Below, piece after piece: positions 8,274 to 16,079 of a stretch of 64,000 nucleotides of DNA (position 1 is the first letter of the stretch; every line of letters starts with the position of its first letter). The position numbers were made by a program, and so were the translations under genes. The DNA is taken from positions 94,758 through 158,757 of the forward strand of contig FNEU01000007.1 of the NCBI GenBank assembly GCA_900100245.1. Reading direction: 5' to 3'. The notes beneath the pieces are model-generated. The model was given only the letters and a program-made list of their open reading frames with translations. It did not search any database and was not told where the DNA came from. The DNA comes from Lachnospiraceae bacterium G41. GTDB taxonomy: Bacteria; Bacillota; Clostridia; Lachnospirales; Lachnospiraceae.

Positions 8274-10547
8274 TTATTGATTTTCGTCAACATTATTAGG
8301 CTCTGATTGTTGAAATAATTCAAATTGATTTTTGATTTCTTCCAATCCGGCATTAATGGATTCTTCCCAATAATTCTTTTCTACATTGAGAGTCGATAAT
8401 TCTTCTTTTACTCTAGCTTCTCTTTCAATTTCCAAGGAAGCTTCCTCGGCAGTGATTAAGGCAGAATCTTTCCATAAATGATAATAGAAATTGTTTTCTA
8501 TTATTTTTATGCTGGCGGAGTATTCCGATTCAATCAGCTCACTCATTGAATTTAAGTATAATTCCAAATCTTTTTTCTTATATTGTTTGGTGTCGATTTT
8601 CCATTCTGCCGTTCCGGTCTTGGAATTGTATATTACCTTGTCGGTAATAAAACTTTTATCATAAAGAACGGCTTTGTGGATTCCGGAAGAAAAAATATCC
8701 GTACCCATAAAGAGTCTTGAGTCATAATCAATTCCAAGCAAATTTAAAACCGTCGGAACAATATCGATATTGCAACAATATGTATCGCACTTTATATTTT
8801 CCGACAATCCGGTTGTATACATTATGCAAGTTGAATGATACAAATCCATATCGGAAATATTCTTTCCTGCGAGTTCATTTCGTCCGTTCGCACCAAGATA
8901 ATAAGGATAGTGGTCACCTGTAATTACGATTAAGGTGTGATCCATGATTCCTTCTTCTTCAAGTCTGTCAACCAGATATTCAATTCCTTTTTCGAGTTCG
9001 AGATTGCAGGCAAGATATCCCAAGGCTTCGTCACTGTAATTATTCGACGCCTCTCCGAGGCGGGATTTTACTTCATCTATATTTTTTTCGTATATACAAT
9101 TACTTGTACTGTAAGGGCCATGGCCGCTGAAGGTCATATAATATGCAAAAAAACGATCCTCAAAGATATACTTATCGACAGACTGCTGCATCATCTCATA
9201 ATCCGAGGCAGGCCACTTGGTAGAAAAAGTCATTCCCTCATCCATAAAAAACCGGTTTTCATAGCCAAGGTTTGACCAGGATTGTTTTCTACGGTAATAA
9301 TCCCCGTAATAGTTGTGGAAAGCATAAGTAGGGACGCCCTCTTTCTCAAAGAGATTTCCGAGGCCTAAAGGCATGTAGCGCATGGATGATTGCGGCATAC
9401 TGCCGACATCAACGCCGTTTGAAGCATTACGTGATACATCGGGCCATAAAGAAGTTGAAAGAGCATACTCTCCGTTGACGGTGGTATTGCGGAAACTGTT
9501 GTAATAATTTGACAGTATTATTCCGTTGTTTGCCATCTTATAAAGGGTGGGAGTTACTTTTTCGTTTATTCCGTATGTCCAGAGTCCCTCTGCGCAGATA
9601 TAAATAACGTTATAGCCTTCCATAATTCCCGTATATTCATTGTTATACGAAGGCATTCTGTTTCCGATATAATCATACAACTCAAGAACAGATTCCTCGT
9701 TGTCGCTTTGGGATAATGCATTAAAATCAAAGGATGCGTTTATTTTAGGAGCTTCATTATTTTCAGAGGCGATTTCATCTTTTATGAGCGGATCATAAAA
9801 GAAAGCAGTATTGCTATTAATTGAATTGTTCTGGCCGGGACCCAAATAAAAAGAGCCAAGTTCAACGGTAAATGTAGTCAGGGTACCGACTCTGGAGGCA
9901 GTGGTATCTGTGTCACTTGCAGCGGAAACAAAGATATTGTAGGCGCTTTGTTTTGAAGTGCCGTCTATTTTAAGACATTGAATTCCCGCTATCCACAAAA
10001 TGATAACCATGGGAATAAGAATAAGATGAAGAATCGGATGGTAAGGATTACACTTTATCCGTTTGGTCACAAGGAGCACGATTACAACAACTATGGGAAC
10101 AAGGATAAGAACTATGAAACCAAGCGATTTTAACAAAACTTCTCCCATCGCCCAGCCGAAATTGGTCACGGCGTCTTTGCCCATCTTCATCATGGATACG
10201 CTAAAAAATGAACCAAAGATCCTAAAATATACTAATTGAATGACATAGTATAAAGATATAATAAAAAGACTTATCGGGAAAATGATACGACTGATTTTTT
10301 GAGGAAACAATCCGTTGATAATTGTCAGGGCAAGAGCTTGAGCCGGAATGAAGAATAAAAAGAAAAGGTTATCTTTTGATAATCCGTGCCCCATCTGGAG
10401 GCGAAGAATCAGCTCCCAAAAGATGAAGGATACGGCAAAAACACAAAAATAAGGCAAGAGATTTTTAATCCCCTGTTTAACTTTTTGTAAAAAAACCTCG
10501 GCTTTTTTATTTGATTTTTCATTATCAAAATTTTCGCTGTCAGCCAT
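8274..10547 (-). CDS. LtaS-like phosphoglycerol transferase (sulfatase fold)
   Basis: Membrane enzyme of 757 residues; ATG 10547 is chosen over an upstream ATG at 10583 because AAAGGA precedes it. Five membrane segments occupy about residues 25-220, followed by an extracellular sulfatase-fold domain. The family's metal and nucleophile motifs are visible: Glu in VIYICAEGLW, the catalytic Thr region NTTVNGEYAL, SGHGPY, and the Asp-His pair in TGDHYPYYL. LtaS enzymes polymerise glycerol phosphate from phosphatidylglycerol onto a glycolipid anchor outside the cell. Co-location with two glycolipid-type glycosyltransferases on the same strand supports this. A longer acidic C-terminal tail (about 130 residues) follows the catalytic domain. 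Confidence 0.85.
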   Translation of the reverse strand: MADSENFDNEKSNKKAEVFLQKVKQGIKNLLPYFCVFAVSFIFWELILRLQMGHGLSKDNLFFLFFIPAQALALTIINGLFPQKISRIIFPISLFIISLYYVIQLVYFRIFGSFFSVSMMKMGKDAVTNFGWAMGEVLLKSLGFIVLILVPIVVVIVLLVTKRIKCNPYHPILHLILIPMVIILWIAGIQCLKIDGTSKQSAYNIFVSAASDTDTTASRVGTLTTFTVELGSFYLGPGQNNSINSNTAFFYDPLIKDEIASENNEAPKINASFDFNALSQSDNEESVLELYDYIGNRMPSYNNEYTGIMEGYNVIYICAEGLWTYGINEKVTPTLYKMANNGIILSNYYNSFRNTTVNGEYALSTSLWPDVSRNASNGVDVGSMPQSSMRYMPLGLGNLFEKEGVPTYAFHNYYGDYYRRKQSWSNLGYENRFFMDEGMTFSTKWPASDYEMMQQSVDKYIFEDRFFAYYMTFSGHGPYSTSNCIYEKNIDEVKSRLGEASNNYSDEALGYLACNLELEKGIEYLVDRLEEEGIMDHTLIVITGDHYPYYLGANGRNELAGKNISDMDLYHSTCIMYTTGLSENIKCDTYCCNIDIVPTVLNLLGIDYDSRLFMGTDIFSSGIHKAVLYDKSFITDKVIYNSKTGTAEWKIDTKQYKKKDLELYLNSMSELIESEYSASIKIIENNFYYHLWKDSALITAEEASLEIEREARVKEELSTLNVEKNYWEESINAGLEEIKNQFELFQQSEPNNVDENQ

Positions 10548-10654
10548 AACGAAATCCTTTTCTTGGTGAAGAAATAATACCATTAAGAAATACCAATTTC
10601 AATCCTTTTATTTTATCTGTATTTTTGATGGATTTAATCGGTGTCTTAAACATT

Positions 10655-10676
10655 GTAATTATGTTAAAATAATTAC
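10655..10676. promoter_or_regulatory. Perfect inverted repeat upstream of GH43 gene
   Basis: GTAATTAT and ATAATTAC form an exact 8-bp inverted repeat around six bases, 30 bases before the GH43 start codon and over a TAAAAT that could be a -10 box. It has the size of a repressor operator. The binding protein is unknown. The rest of the gap to the LtaS-like gene (10548-10705) shows nothing else definite. Confidence 0.4.
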
Positions 10677-10705
10677 GATTGTTAGTTTAAATTGGAGGAA
10701 ATATA

Positions 10706-12274
10706 ATGACAAAAGCAATAAACCCGATTATGCCGGGATTTTATCCGGACCCTTCCATCTGTGCGGTGGGAGAAGATTACTATCTTTGCAATTCAACATT
10801 TTCATATGTTCCGGGACTTTCCCTGATGCACAGCAAAGACCTGGCACACTGGGAGCAGATAGGAAATGTACTTACAAGACATTCACAGATTCCTTTGGAA
10901 GGTGCTGACCATTCACAGGGTCTTTTCGCACCGACCATCAGATACAACAACGGAATCTTTTATGTTATATGCACCAATGTTACTCATGGCGGAAACTTCA
11001 TCGTGACCGCAGAGAATCCCGAAGGTCCGTGGTCAGAGCCTCATTATCTTGAGGATGCTGACGGTATCGATCCTTCACTCTTCTTCGATGAGGATGGAAA
11101 GTGCTATTACATCGGCACACATCCCAATCCCGACGGAGTGAAATACAACGGAGACTGGTTCATTTATATCGCTGAAGTTGATCTTGAAAAATGGAAAATC
11201 GGCGAGAAAAAGAATGTATGGAACGGAGCGCTCAAAGGCTGTATCTGGCCCGAAGGTCCGCATATCTATAAAGAAAACGGTTATTACTACATCATGCACG
11301 CCGAAGGCGGCACAGGTCCCGAGCACTCTGTAATGATTTGTCGAAGCAAGGATATCTGGGGTCCCTATGTGGGCAATCCCAAGAACCCTATTCTTACACA
11401 CAGACATCTCGGCAAAGACTATCCGATTAAGTACGTCGGACACGGCGATATCATAAAAACACCTAACGGCGAGTGGTTTATGACAGTGCTTGCGGTAAGA
11501 CCTCTTGAAAGATTTACGACGATGGGCAGAGAAACCTTCCTTTGCAAATTCATCTGGGAAGACGACTGGCCCGTAGTAAATCCCGGCGTCGGTATGCTCA
11601 CAGACACCGTTGAAATCAACCTTCCCGAATGGTTCCCCGAAAAGGACGCTACATCTTATACAAGCAGAACCAACGGCAAGACAACTCTTCCCGGAACAGA
11701 CAAGGACTATGTATTTGCAAACATGAAGGAACTCGGAGACGAATTCTTATTCCTTCGTAATTACCCTGCGGATATGTATCAGCTTGACGGCGAAGGCCTC
11801 AAACTTAAGATTCAGGCTGACGATATCAAGGCGGTTGCATCACCATCTTTCGTTGCAATCAGACAGCAGCATCATTATTTTGAAAGCACAGCAGAGCTTG
11901 ATGTATCGGCACTTAAAGTAAATGAGAGCGCGGGACTCGTGCTTCTTCAGAATAATCTTTACAATCTTCGTGTTGAAGTTGACGGTGCAAAATGCAATAT
12001 GATTATCTGCAAAAACGGTGAGGACAAGGTGGTTGGAAGCGCATCTCTTTCAAACATCATAAAAGACGGAATCGTTAAATTGACCATAAAAGTAGAAGGT
12101 CTTAACACCAAAGGCTACGCAGGAGACGAATATCTTGGCGAAGCAGAAGTATCAAATCTCTCGACAGAAGTTGCGGGCGGATTCGTAGGCTGCTGCATCG
12201 GTCTTTATGCTTCGGGTAACGGAACCGACGGTGAATATGTAACATTCAAGGAATTTACTTACAATAAGAATTAA
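10706..12274 (+). CDS. GH43 beta-xylosidase / alpha-arabinofuranosidase
   Basis: 522-residue glycoside hydrolase family 43 enzyme without a signal peptide, hence cytoplasmic and acting on imported xylo-oligosaccharides. The catalytic base Asp lies in PGFYPDPS (residue about 14), the pKa-modulating Asp in DGIDPSLFF and the acid Glu in CIWPEGPHIY. After the five-bladed propeller, from about residue 330, comes a beta-sandwich domain as in the beta-xylosidase subfamilies. A GGAGG site precedes the ATG. With the GH115 gene 40 kb away it points to xylan use. Xylosidase versus arabinofuranosidase cannot be separated by eye. Confidence 0.9.
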   Translation: MTKAINPIMPGFYPDPSICAVGEDYYLCNSTFSYVPGLSLMHSKDLAHWEQIGNVLTRHSQIPLEGADHSQGLFAPTIRYNNGIFYVICTNVTHGGNFIVTAENPEGPWSEPHYLEDADGIDPSLFFDEDGKCYYIGTHPNPDGVKYNGDWFIYIAEVDLEKWKIGEKKNVWNGALKGCIWPEGPHIYKENGYYYIMHAEGGTGPEHSVMICRSKDIWGPYVGNPKNPILTHRHLGKDYPIKYVGHGDIIKTPNGEWFMTVLAVRPLERFTTMGRETFLCKFIWEDDWPVVNPGVGMLTDTVEINLPEWFPEKDATSYTSRTNGKTTLPGTDKDYVFANMKELGDEFLFLRNYPADMYQLDGEGLKLKIQADDIKAVASPSFVAIRQQHHYFESTAELDVSALKVNESAGLVLLQNNLYNLRVEVDGAKCNMIICKNGEDKVVGSASLSNIIKDGIVKLTIKVEGLNTKGYAGDEYLGEAEVSNLSTEVAGGFVGCCIGLYASGNGTDGEYVTFKEFTYNKN

Positions 12275-12313
12275 TCAGGAGTACTACGCAAGACATCCTG
12301 AATTAAGATACAG

Positions 12314-12372
12314 ATAAAAATGGTGCCTGGCTCACACTAGGGAACTTCGTTCCCGTCGGTGCACCTGGCTCC
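12314..12372. repeat. Interspersed GGTGCCTGGCTC element, copy 1
   Basis: This stretch after the GH43 stop contains ATAAAAATGGTGCCTGGC (12314-12331), identical over 18 bases to 48975-48992, then a GGGAAC/GTTCCC hairpin and a second CACCTGGCTCC. Related words occur at 56264-56294 and 58635-58663. Function is unknown. Confidence 0.6.
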
Positions 12373-12381
12373 AAGCAAAAA

Positions 12382-12413
12382 AAGTGCCAGACACCTAGCG
12401 GAGTCAGGCACTT
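12382..12413. terminator. Bidirectional terminator between GH43 and patatin genes
   Basis: AAGTGCC-A-GAC pairs with GTC-A-GGCACTT. On the plus strand it is followed by ATTTTAA, and on the minus strand by a run of seven T residues just after the patatin stop codon. It is built partly from the same GTGCC words as the adjacent repeat. Confidence 0.65.
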
Positions 12414-12416
12414 ATT

Positions 12417-13265
12417 TTAATCACCAAGATATTCTTTTAATGCATCAAGTCTTTTAAGGGCTTCGCTTCTACCCATCTGATAAACTCTCTCAAGCTCATC
12501 GGGATTGTTTTCCGTACGCTTGATGCCGAGCGCTTCGGGCGGCCTTATGACGAAAAGCTTTCCTTCTTTTTCCCTTTCTTTTATGGCAGCAGTCATATCG
12601 TTGTAGAGATTGTGCCGCTCGCCCATTATTTTTGCGATATTGGGATATTCTTTTAATGCGCGGTTATAAATAAACATTCCGCGTGTTTTTTTCTTGACGT
12701 AATCGGCGGGCTGGGTGAGAACAGCTACGTTTTTATCGTATCCCAGACTCTCGACAAATTCGTAAGGGATGGGACAGACGATTCCTCCGTCTAAAAGAGT
12801 ATAACCGTCAACTTTCACGAATCTTGAAACCGCAGGCATTGAAGCCGAGGCCTGAAGCCAGCGTGTGTCGTTTTCGCCACAGTCGGTGCATTTATGAAAG
12901 ATTTCCTCACCATTTTCAAGATTGGTGGCGCCGACATAAAATACAAAAGGATCATTTTTAAATGTCTCGCGGTCAAAAGGATCTAGAACGTCGGGAATTT
13001 CCCTGTAACAAAAATCCTCTCCGTATAAGTCACCTGTTTTAATAAGCGATTTAAAACTGCAGAAACGCCAGTCCCTGCAATATTTTTTGGTATATCTTAT
13101 CGGTCTTCCGATCTGTTTTGATTTGTAATTAATTCCGAATAGAGCACCTGCAGATATTCCCGCACCGCCGTCAAAACGGATGTTTTCTTCCATAAAAACA
13201 TCCAGTACGCCGCAGGTAAACATTCCGCGCATTGCTCCGCCTTCAAGTATCAGTCCTCTGGTCAT
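12417..13265 (-). CDS. Patatin-like phospholipase
   Basis: 282-residue cytoplasmic lipase of the patatin/RssA group. The oxyanion loop is GGAMRGMF near residue 10, the nucleophile serine lies in GISAGALFG and the catalytic Asp in LLDGGIV, so the Ser-Asp dyad is complete. GGAG lies six bases before ATG 13265. Such enzymes hydrolyse acyl esters of phospholipids; the substrate is not known. It is monocistronic and ends next to a bidirectional terminator. Confidence 0.88.
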   Translation of the reverse strand: MTRGLILEGGAMRGMFTCGVLDVFMEENIRFDGGAGISAGALFGINYKSKQIGRPIRYTKKYCRDWRFCSFKSLIKTGDLYGEDFCYREIPDVLDPFDRETFKNDPFVFYVGATNLENGEEIFHKCTDCGENDTRWLQASASMPAVSRFVKVDGYTLLDGGIVCPIPYEFVESLGYDKNVAVLTQPADYVKKKTRGMFIYNRALKEYPNIAKIMGERHNLYNDMTAAIKEREKEGKLFVIRPPEALGIKRTENNPDELERVYQMGRSEALKRLDALKEYLGD

Positions 13266-13338
13266 AATTTTCTCCGTAATTAATCCTAAAAATCCCCTTA
13301 ATATTTTAAATTAGATTCATCCTTTTGTATAGGCAAAT

Positions 13339-14250
13339 TTATCTGTTAAAAAAATCCGTCGGCGTTGTGTGAACGCTGTTGTTCTTAAAGCTTCTCGGCG
13401 ATTCGCCGTAATATTTCTTAAAGGCCTCGCCCATGTAGCTTGCACTCGAAAAGCCCGTAATATCTGCGATTTCCGACATCGACAGACTGGTGGAGTTTAA
13501 AATTTCCGCCACTTTGCTTACTCTGAAACGCGTCAGATTTTCTATCGGAGTCTGGTCGGTATATTTGTGGAAAAGATTGTTGCAGAAAGTCCTGCTCACA
13601 GACCCCGCCTGCGCGATATCATCGAGGCTTATGTTGGATGAGTAATTTTCCTGTATAAAAGAAAGCATGGCCTTAAGAGAATCAACCTGCGAATCCGAGT
13701 AATTGCTGTTGTATTCGAGACTGCCGCAGGCCGCAATTACCTGTTCCCAGATATCGTAATAGTATTTGGTCAGCATAAACTCGTTTCCGATATAGTTTGG
13801 AGCATCCATCATGATGTCGTAGATTCGCTTGCCGGTTTCTTCCGTGCTTTTAAATCTGATATAAGGGATGTTGGGGTTGTCCGTTACGGCTTTGATGTAT
13901 TTGTTTTCCACCACATTCGAAGCACAAAGTATCCTCGGGTGAAAAATTGCTATGACATAATCCGTTCTCTCAGGGCGTTTGGGCTTGTTAAAATGAATCT
14001 GCCTTGAATTGACGAATATTGTATCGCCCTCTTCCACGGGAATTTCCTTACTGTTGATGCTGTAGGAAAGATATCCGTTCGTGACGGTTAAAAGCTCCAC
14101 ATCATCGTGATAATGCGGATCGTTCGCCCAGGTCGACGACGGGTAAACATATCCTCTGAAAACATATGACGGGAAATTCGGGTCATCATAATTGACTCTC
14201 TCCGAGCCGTTGGTTCTTTTCTGTATAAAGCCTTGCCATTCTTCAATCAT
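13339..14250 (-). CDS. AraC-family transcriptional regulator
   Basis: 303 residues from ATG 14250, which has GGAGG 11 bases upstream; a frame open to 14340 would run through a conserved DNA box and is not favoured. The N-terminal half is a cupin-type sensor domain (HYHDDVELLTV, EVEEGDTIFV-like pattern), and the last 100 residues hold two helix-turn-helix motifs ending YMGEAFKKYYGESPRSF, typical of AraC. Three copies of one DNA box (14271-14320, 14406-14449, 15965-16008) surround it and its two downstream neighbours, which suggests that it controls them and itself. The inducer is unknown. Confidence 0.9.
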   Translation of the reverse strand: MIEEWQGFIQKRTNGSERVNYDDPNFPSYVFRGYVYPSSTWANDPHYHDDVELLTVTNGYLSYSINSKEIPVEEGDTIFVNSRQIHFNKPKRPERTDYVIAIFHPRILCASNVVENKYIKAVTDNPNIPYIRFKSTEETGKRIYDIMMDAPNYIGNEFMLTKYYYDIWEQVIAACGSLEYNSNYSDSQVDSLKAMLSFIQENYSSNISLDDIAQAGSVSRTFCNNLFHKYTDQTPIENLTRFRVSKVAEILNSTSLSMSEIADITGFSSASYMGEAFKKYYGESPRSFKNNSVHTTPTDFFNR

Positions 14251-14270
14251 AAAAGAAATTATCCTCCAAG

Positions 14271-14320
14271 TGTAAAATAACGGGTATTTTTTGAACTGCG
14301 ATTTTATAACATTTTTACAC
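14271..14320 (-). promoter_or_regulatory. Candidate AraC box, copy C (araC leader)
   Basis: Read on the minus strand this begins GTGTAAAAATGTTATAAAAT and continues GCAG, matching copies A and B at about 22 of the first 24 positions. It ends five bases before the regulator's ribosome-binding site. A perfect TATAAT on the minus strand at 14378-14373 would start the mRNA upstream, so this copy would lie in the 5' leader and suits negative autoregulation. Confidence 0.55.
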
Positions 14321-14405
14321 GCATCTCGAAAGCGCTGCAAATAAAGCGTTTCAAAAAATTTTTCACATCGTCATTATACACCAATTATAACAATATTTTT
14401 CCGAG

Positions 14406-14449
14406 GTGTAAAATTGTTATAAAAATGCGAAAAATACAGGGTATTATTT
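14406..14449 (+). promoter_or_regulatory. Candidate AraC box, copy A, with promoter of lipoprotein gene
   Basis: The box begins GTGTAAAATTGTTATAAAAA and ends ACAGGGTATTATTT. It matches copy B at 43 of 44 positions. A TATACT -10 box lies at 14465-14470, exactly 59 bases from the box start, the same offset as in copy B. No good -35 hexamer is visible, which fits activator dependence. The box also sits beside the divergent araC promoter. Confidence 0.65.
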
Positions 14450-14551
14450 CGAATTTCTCAGGATTATACTTTCGAACCGTAAAGAATTGACAGACGAAAG
14501 CATTCATTTGCGACGTGAAAAATGAGGAGAGATATAAACGGAGGTTTTATC

Positions 14552-15874
14552 ATGCGAAAAATATTTTATGTATGTTCATTTTTAATCACTGTAAGTTTGT
14601 TCCTGTCAGGCTGTGATTTAAACAGTACAGAAATCGAAACTGTTGAAGCGGAAGCTGAAAGCACCGTAAAAGAAGAAAGCGACAGTCTTTTATCGGCTAA
14701 CGGCATAAACGCAGAAGAATTAACCGTAGAGGAAGAGCCGGTAATAATCGAGACAGACAATTCATATATTTTCGAGGATCTTTGCAAGGTCAGTGAAAAT
14801 TACGATGAATCCGAAGGTGCTCCGATTGAACTGATTGTAGGCGAATTAAGAAAAGAGTATTACGAGGGAATGATTCTTTTATCACATACTGTTGAAGAAG
14901 GCGATACTAAACTTGACAATGTAAAATATAAAATAGTTCCCCAAAATATTTCGGGAAAAGGACCTCAGTATATCGTATGCAATGCTTGTTTCGAAGAGGA
15001 TGGCGACACATGGAAACTTATCTCTAACGAATGGACAGAGTGGGATGTTGAAAAAAGCGAACTAAACGGAAGTTCCTGGGAATGCGATGAGGCCGAAGCA
15101 GAAAAACTCTCAAAGCTTTTTGCTGATAAATTGCCAAACGGCGGAAAAATGTATGTCGCATTCAGAAAAAATCTTAACATCATAACTCCTTTAATGAATG
15201 ATGATGCAAGTATCCTTGAAACCAAAATCGGAACCAACTTTAAAGGAACCCTTGAATATATAGCCTTAGATGAAAAGGCAGAAGTTGAATTCTCCTGCAT
15301 GGAAGGTATTGTAAACGACGAAGGTAAAATATCTTTTAAGATAGTTACCGATGCGGGCGAAGAATATTTTACTCCGGGCGAGGGAAGCACATATATTACA
15401 AGTTCATACTTTGATTACGCAACAGGTGGCGATCCCGAGGCTTCGTATATTGATACATTTGAAGTAACCAGCGAGAGTATCTTTTATGGCGGATGGAAAA
15501 AAGAAATTGCTTCCACAAAGGGAAATGTAAGTCCCGAGCTTTCATGGGAAAAGGTCGAAGGTGCCACAGAGTACGCTGTTTTGCTCGTTGATCTTGACGA
15601 AGGAAATTACCATCTGCAGGGATACGGCATCGTAAAAGATAACCACATAGATGCGGGCGCACTTAACAAGGCTCAGTATGTCGGCCCCTACCTTGAAGGT
15701 TACCATTATTACAAGGCATATGTGTTTGCATTAAGAGAAGATGTAAGCGACGTTAATCTTCTTGTAGACAATCAGAACGTGGATGAGGCGAGTCTTATCA
15801 AACAATTTACCAAGAAAAATTCCGATAATGTTATTTCCTTCGGAAACGTTACAAGCATATACGATTTCTTCTAA
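14552..15874 (+). CDS. Lipoprotein of unknown function
   Basis: 440 residues from ATG 14552 (GGAGG seven bases before). A signal peptide ends in the lipobox LFLSGC, so the mature protein is a lipid-anchored surface protein beginning CDLNSTEIET. A Glu-rich linker follows. Around residues 270-400 comes a section reading YFDYATGGDPEASYIDTF then SPELSWEKVEGATEYAVLLVD and KAYVFALRED, which resembles the Raf kinase inhibitor (YbhB/PEBP) fold, where SPELSW and YAVLLVD-type motifs are typical. It is preceded by an AraC box and promoter, so it is probably regulated by the divergent regulator. Confidence 0.7.
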   Translation: MRKIFYVCSFLITVSLFLSGCDLNSTEIETVEAEAESTVKEESDSLLSANGINAEELTVEEEPVIIETDNSYIFEDLCKVSENYDESEGAPIELIVGELRKEYYEGMILLSHTVEEGDTKLDNVKYKIVPQNISGKGPQYIVCNACFEEDGDTWKLISNEWTEWDVEKSELNGSSWECDEAEAEKLSKLFADKLPNGGKMYVAFRKNLNIITPLMNDDASILETKIGTNFKGTLEYIALDEKAEVEFSCMEGIVNDEGKISFKIVTDAGEEYFTPGEGSTYITSSYFDYATGGDPEASYIDTFEVTSESIFYGGWKKEIASTKGNVSPELSWEKVEGATEYAVLLVDLDEGNYHLQGYGIVKDNHIDAGALNKAQYVGPYLEGYHYYKAYVFALREDVSDVNLLVDNQNVDEASLIKQFTKKNSDNVISFGNVTSIYDFF

Positions 15875-15901
15875 AATATAGGTAAAATAACGTAAAAAAG
15901 G

Positions 15902-15937
15902 CATCCGAAAAGAACACTCTTTTCGGATGTTTTTTTA
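15902..15937 (+). terminator. Rho-independent terminator after lipoprotein gene
   Basis: CATCCGAAAAGA and TCTTTTCGGATG form a perfect 12-bp stem with an ACAC loop, followed by a run of seven or more T residues. Confidence 0.92.
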
Positions 15938-15964
15938 TGGTAAAAAAATCTTTTGTTTACTTTT

Positions 15965-16029
15965 GTGTAAAATTGTTATAAAATTGCGAAAAATACAGGG
16001 TATTATTATTTTTCCGTGTGTAATATACT
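15965..16029 (+). promoter_or_regulatory. Candidate AraC box, copy B, and promoter of ABC exporter
   Basis: The box (15965-16008) repeats copy A almost exactly. TATACT at 16024-16029 is the -10 box, again 59 bases from the box start. Similarity continues past the -10 as CTTTC-AACC-TAAAGA. The gene 16080 follows with AAGGAGGAAAG as ribosome-binding site. Confidence 0.65.
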
Positions 16030-16079
16030 TTCAAACCATAAAGAGTCAAAAGCGAGGAATTTAAGGAAGGAGGAAAGAA

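Noticed and set aside
14251..14340. 30-residue N-terminal extension of the AraC regulator
   Set aside because: It would translate through the conserved DNA box and does not resemble the family; ATG 14250 has a GGAGG site.
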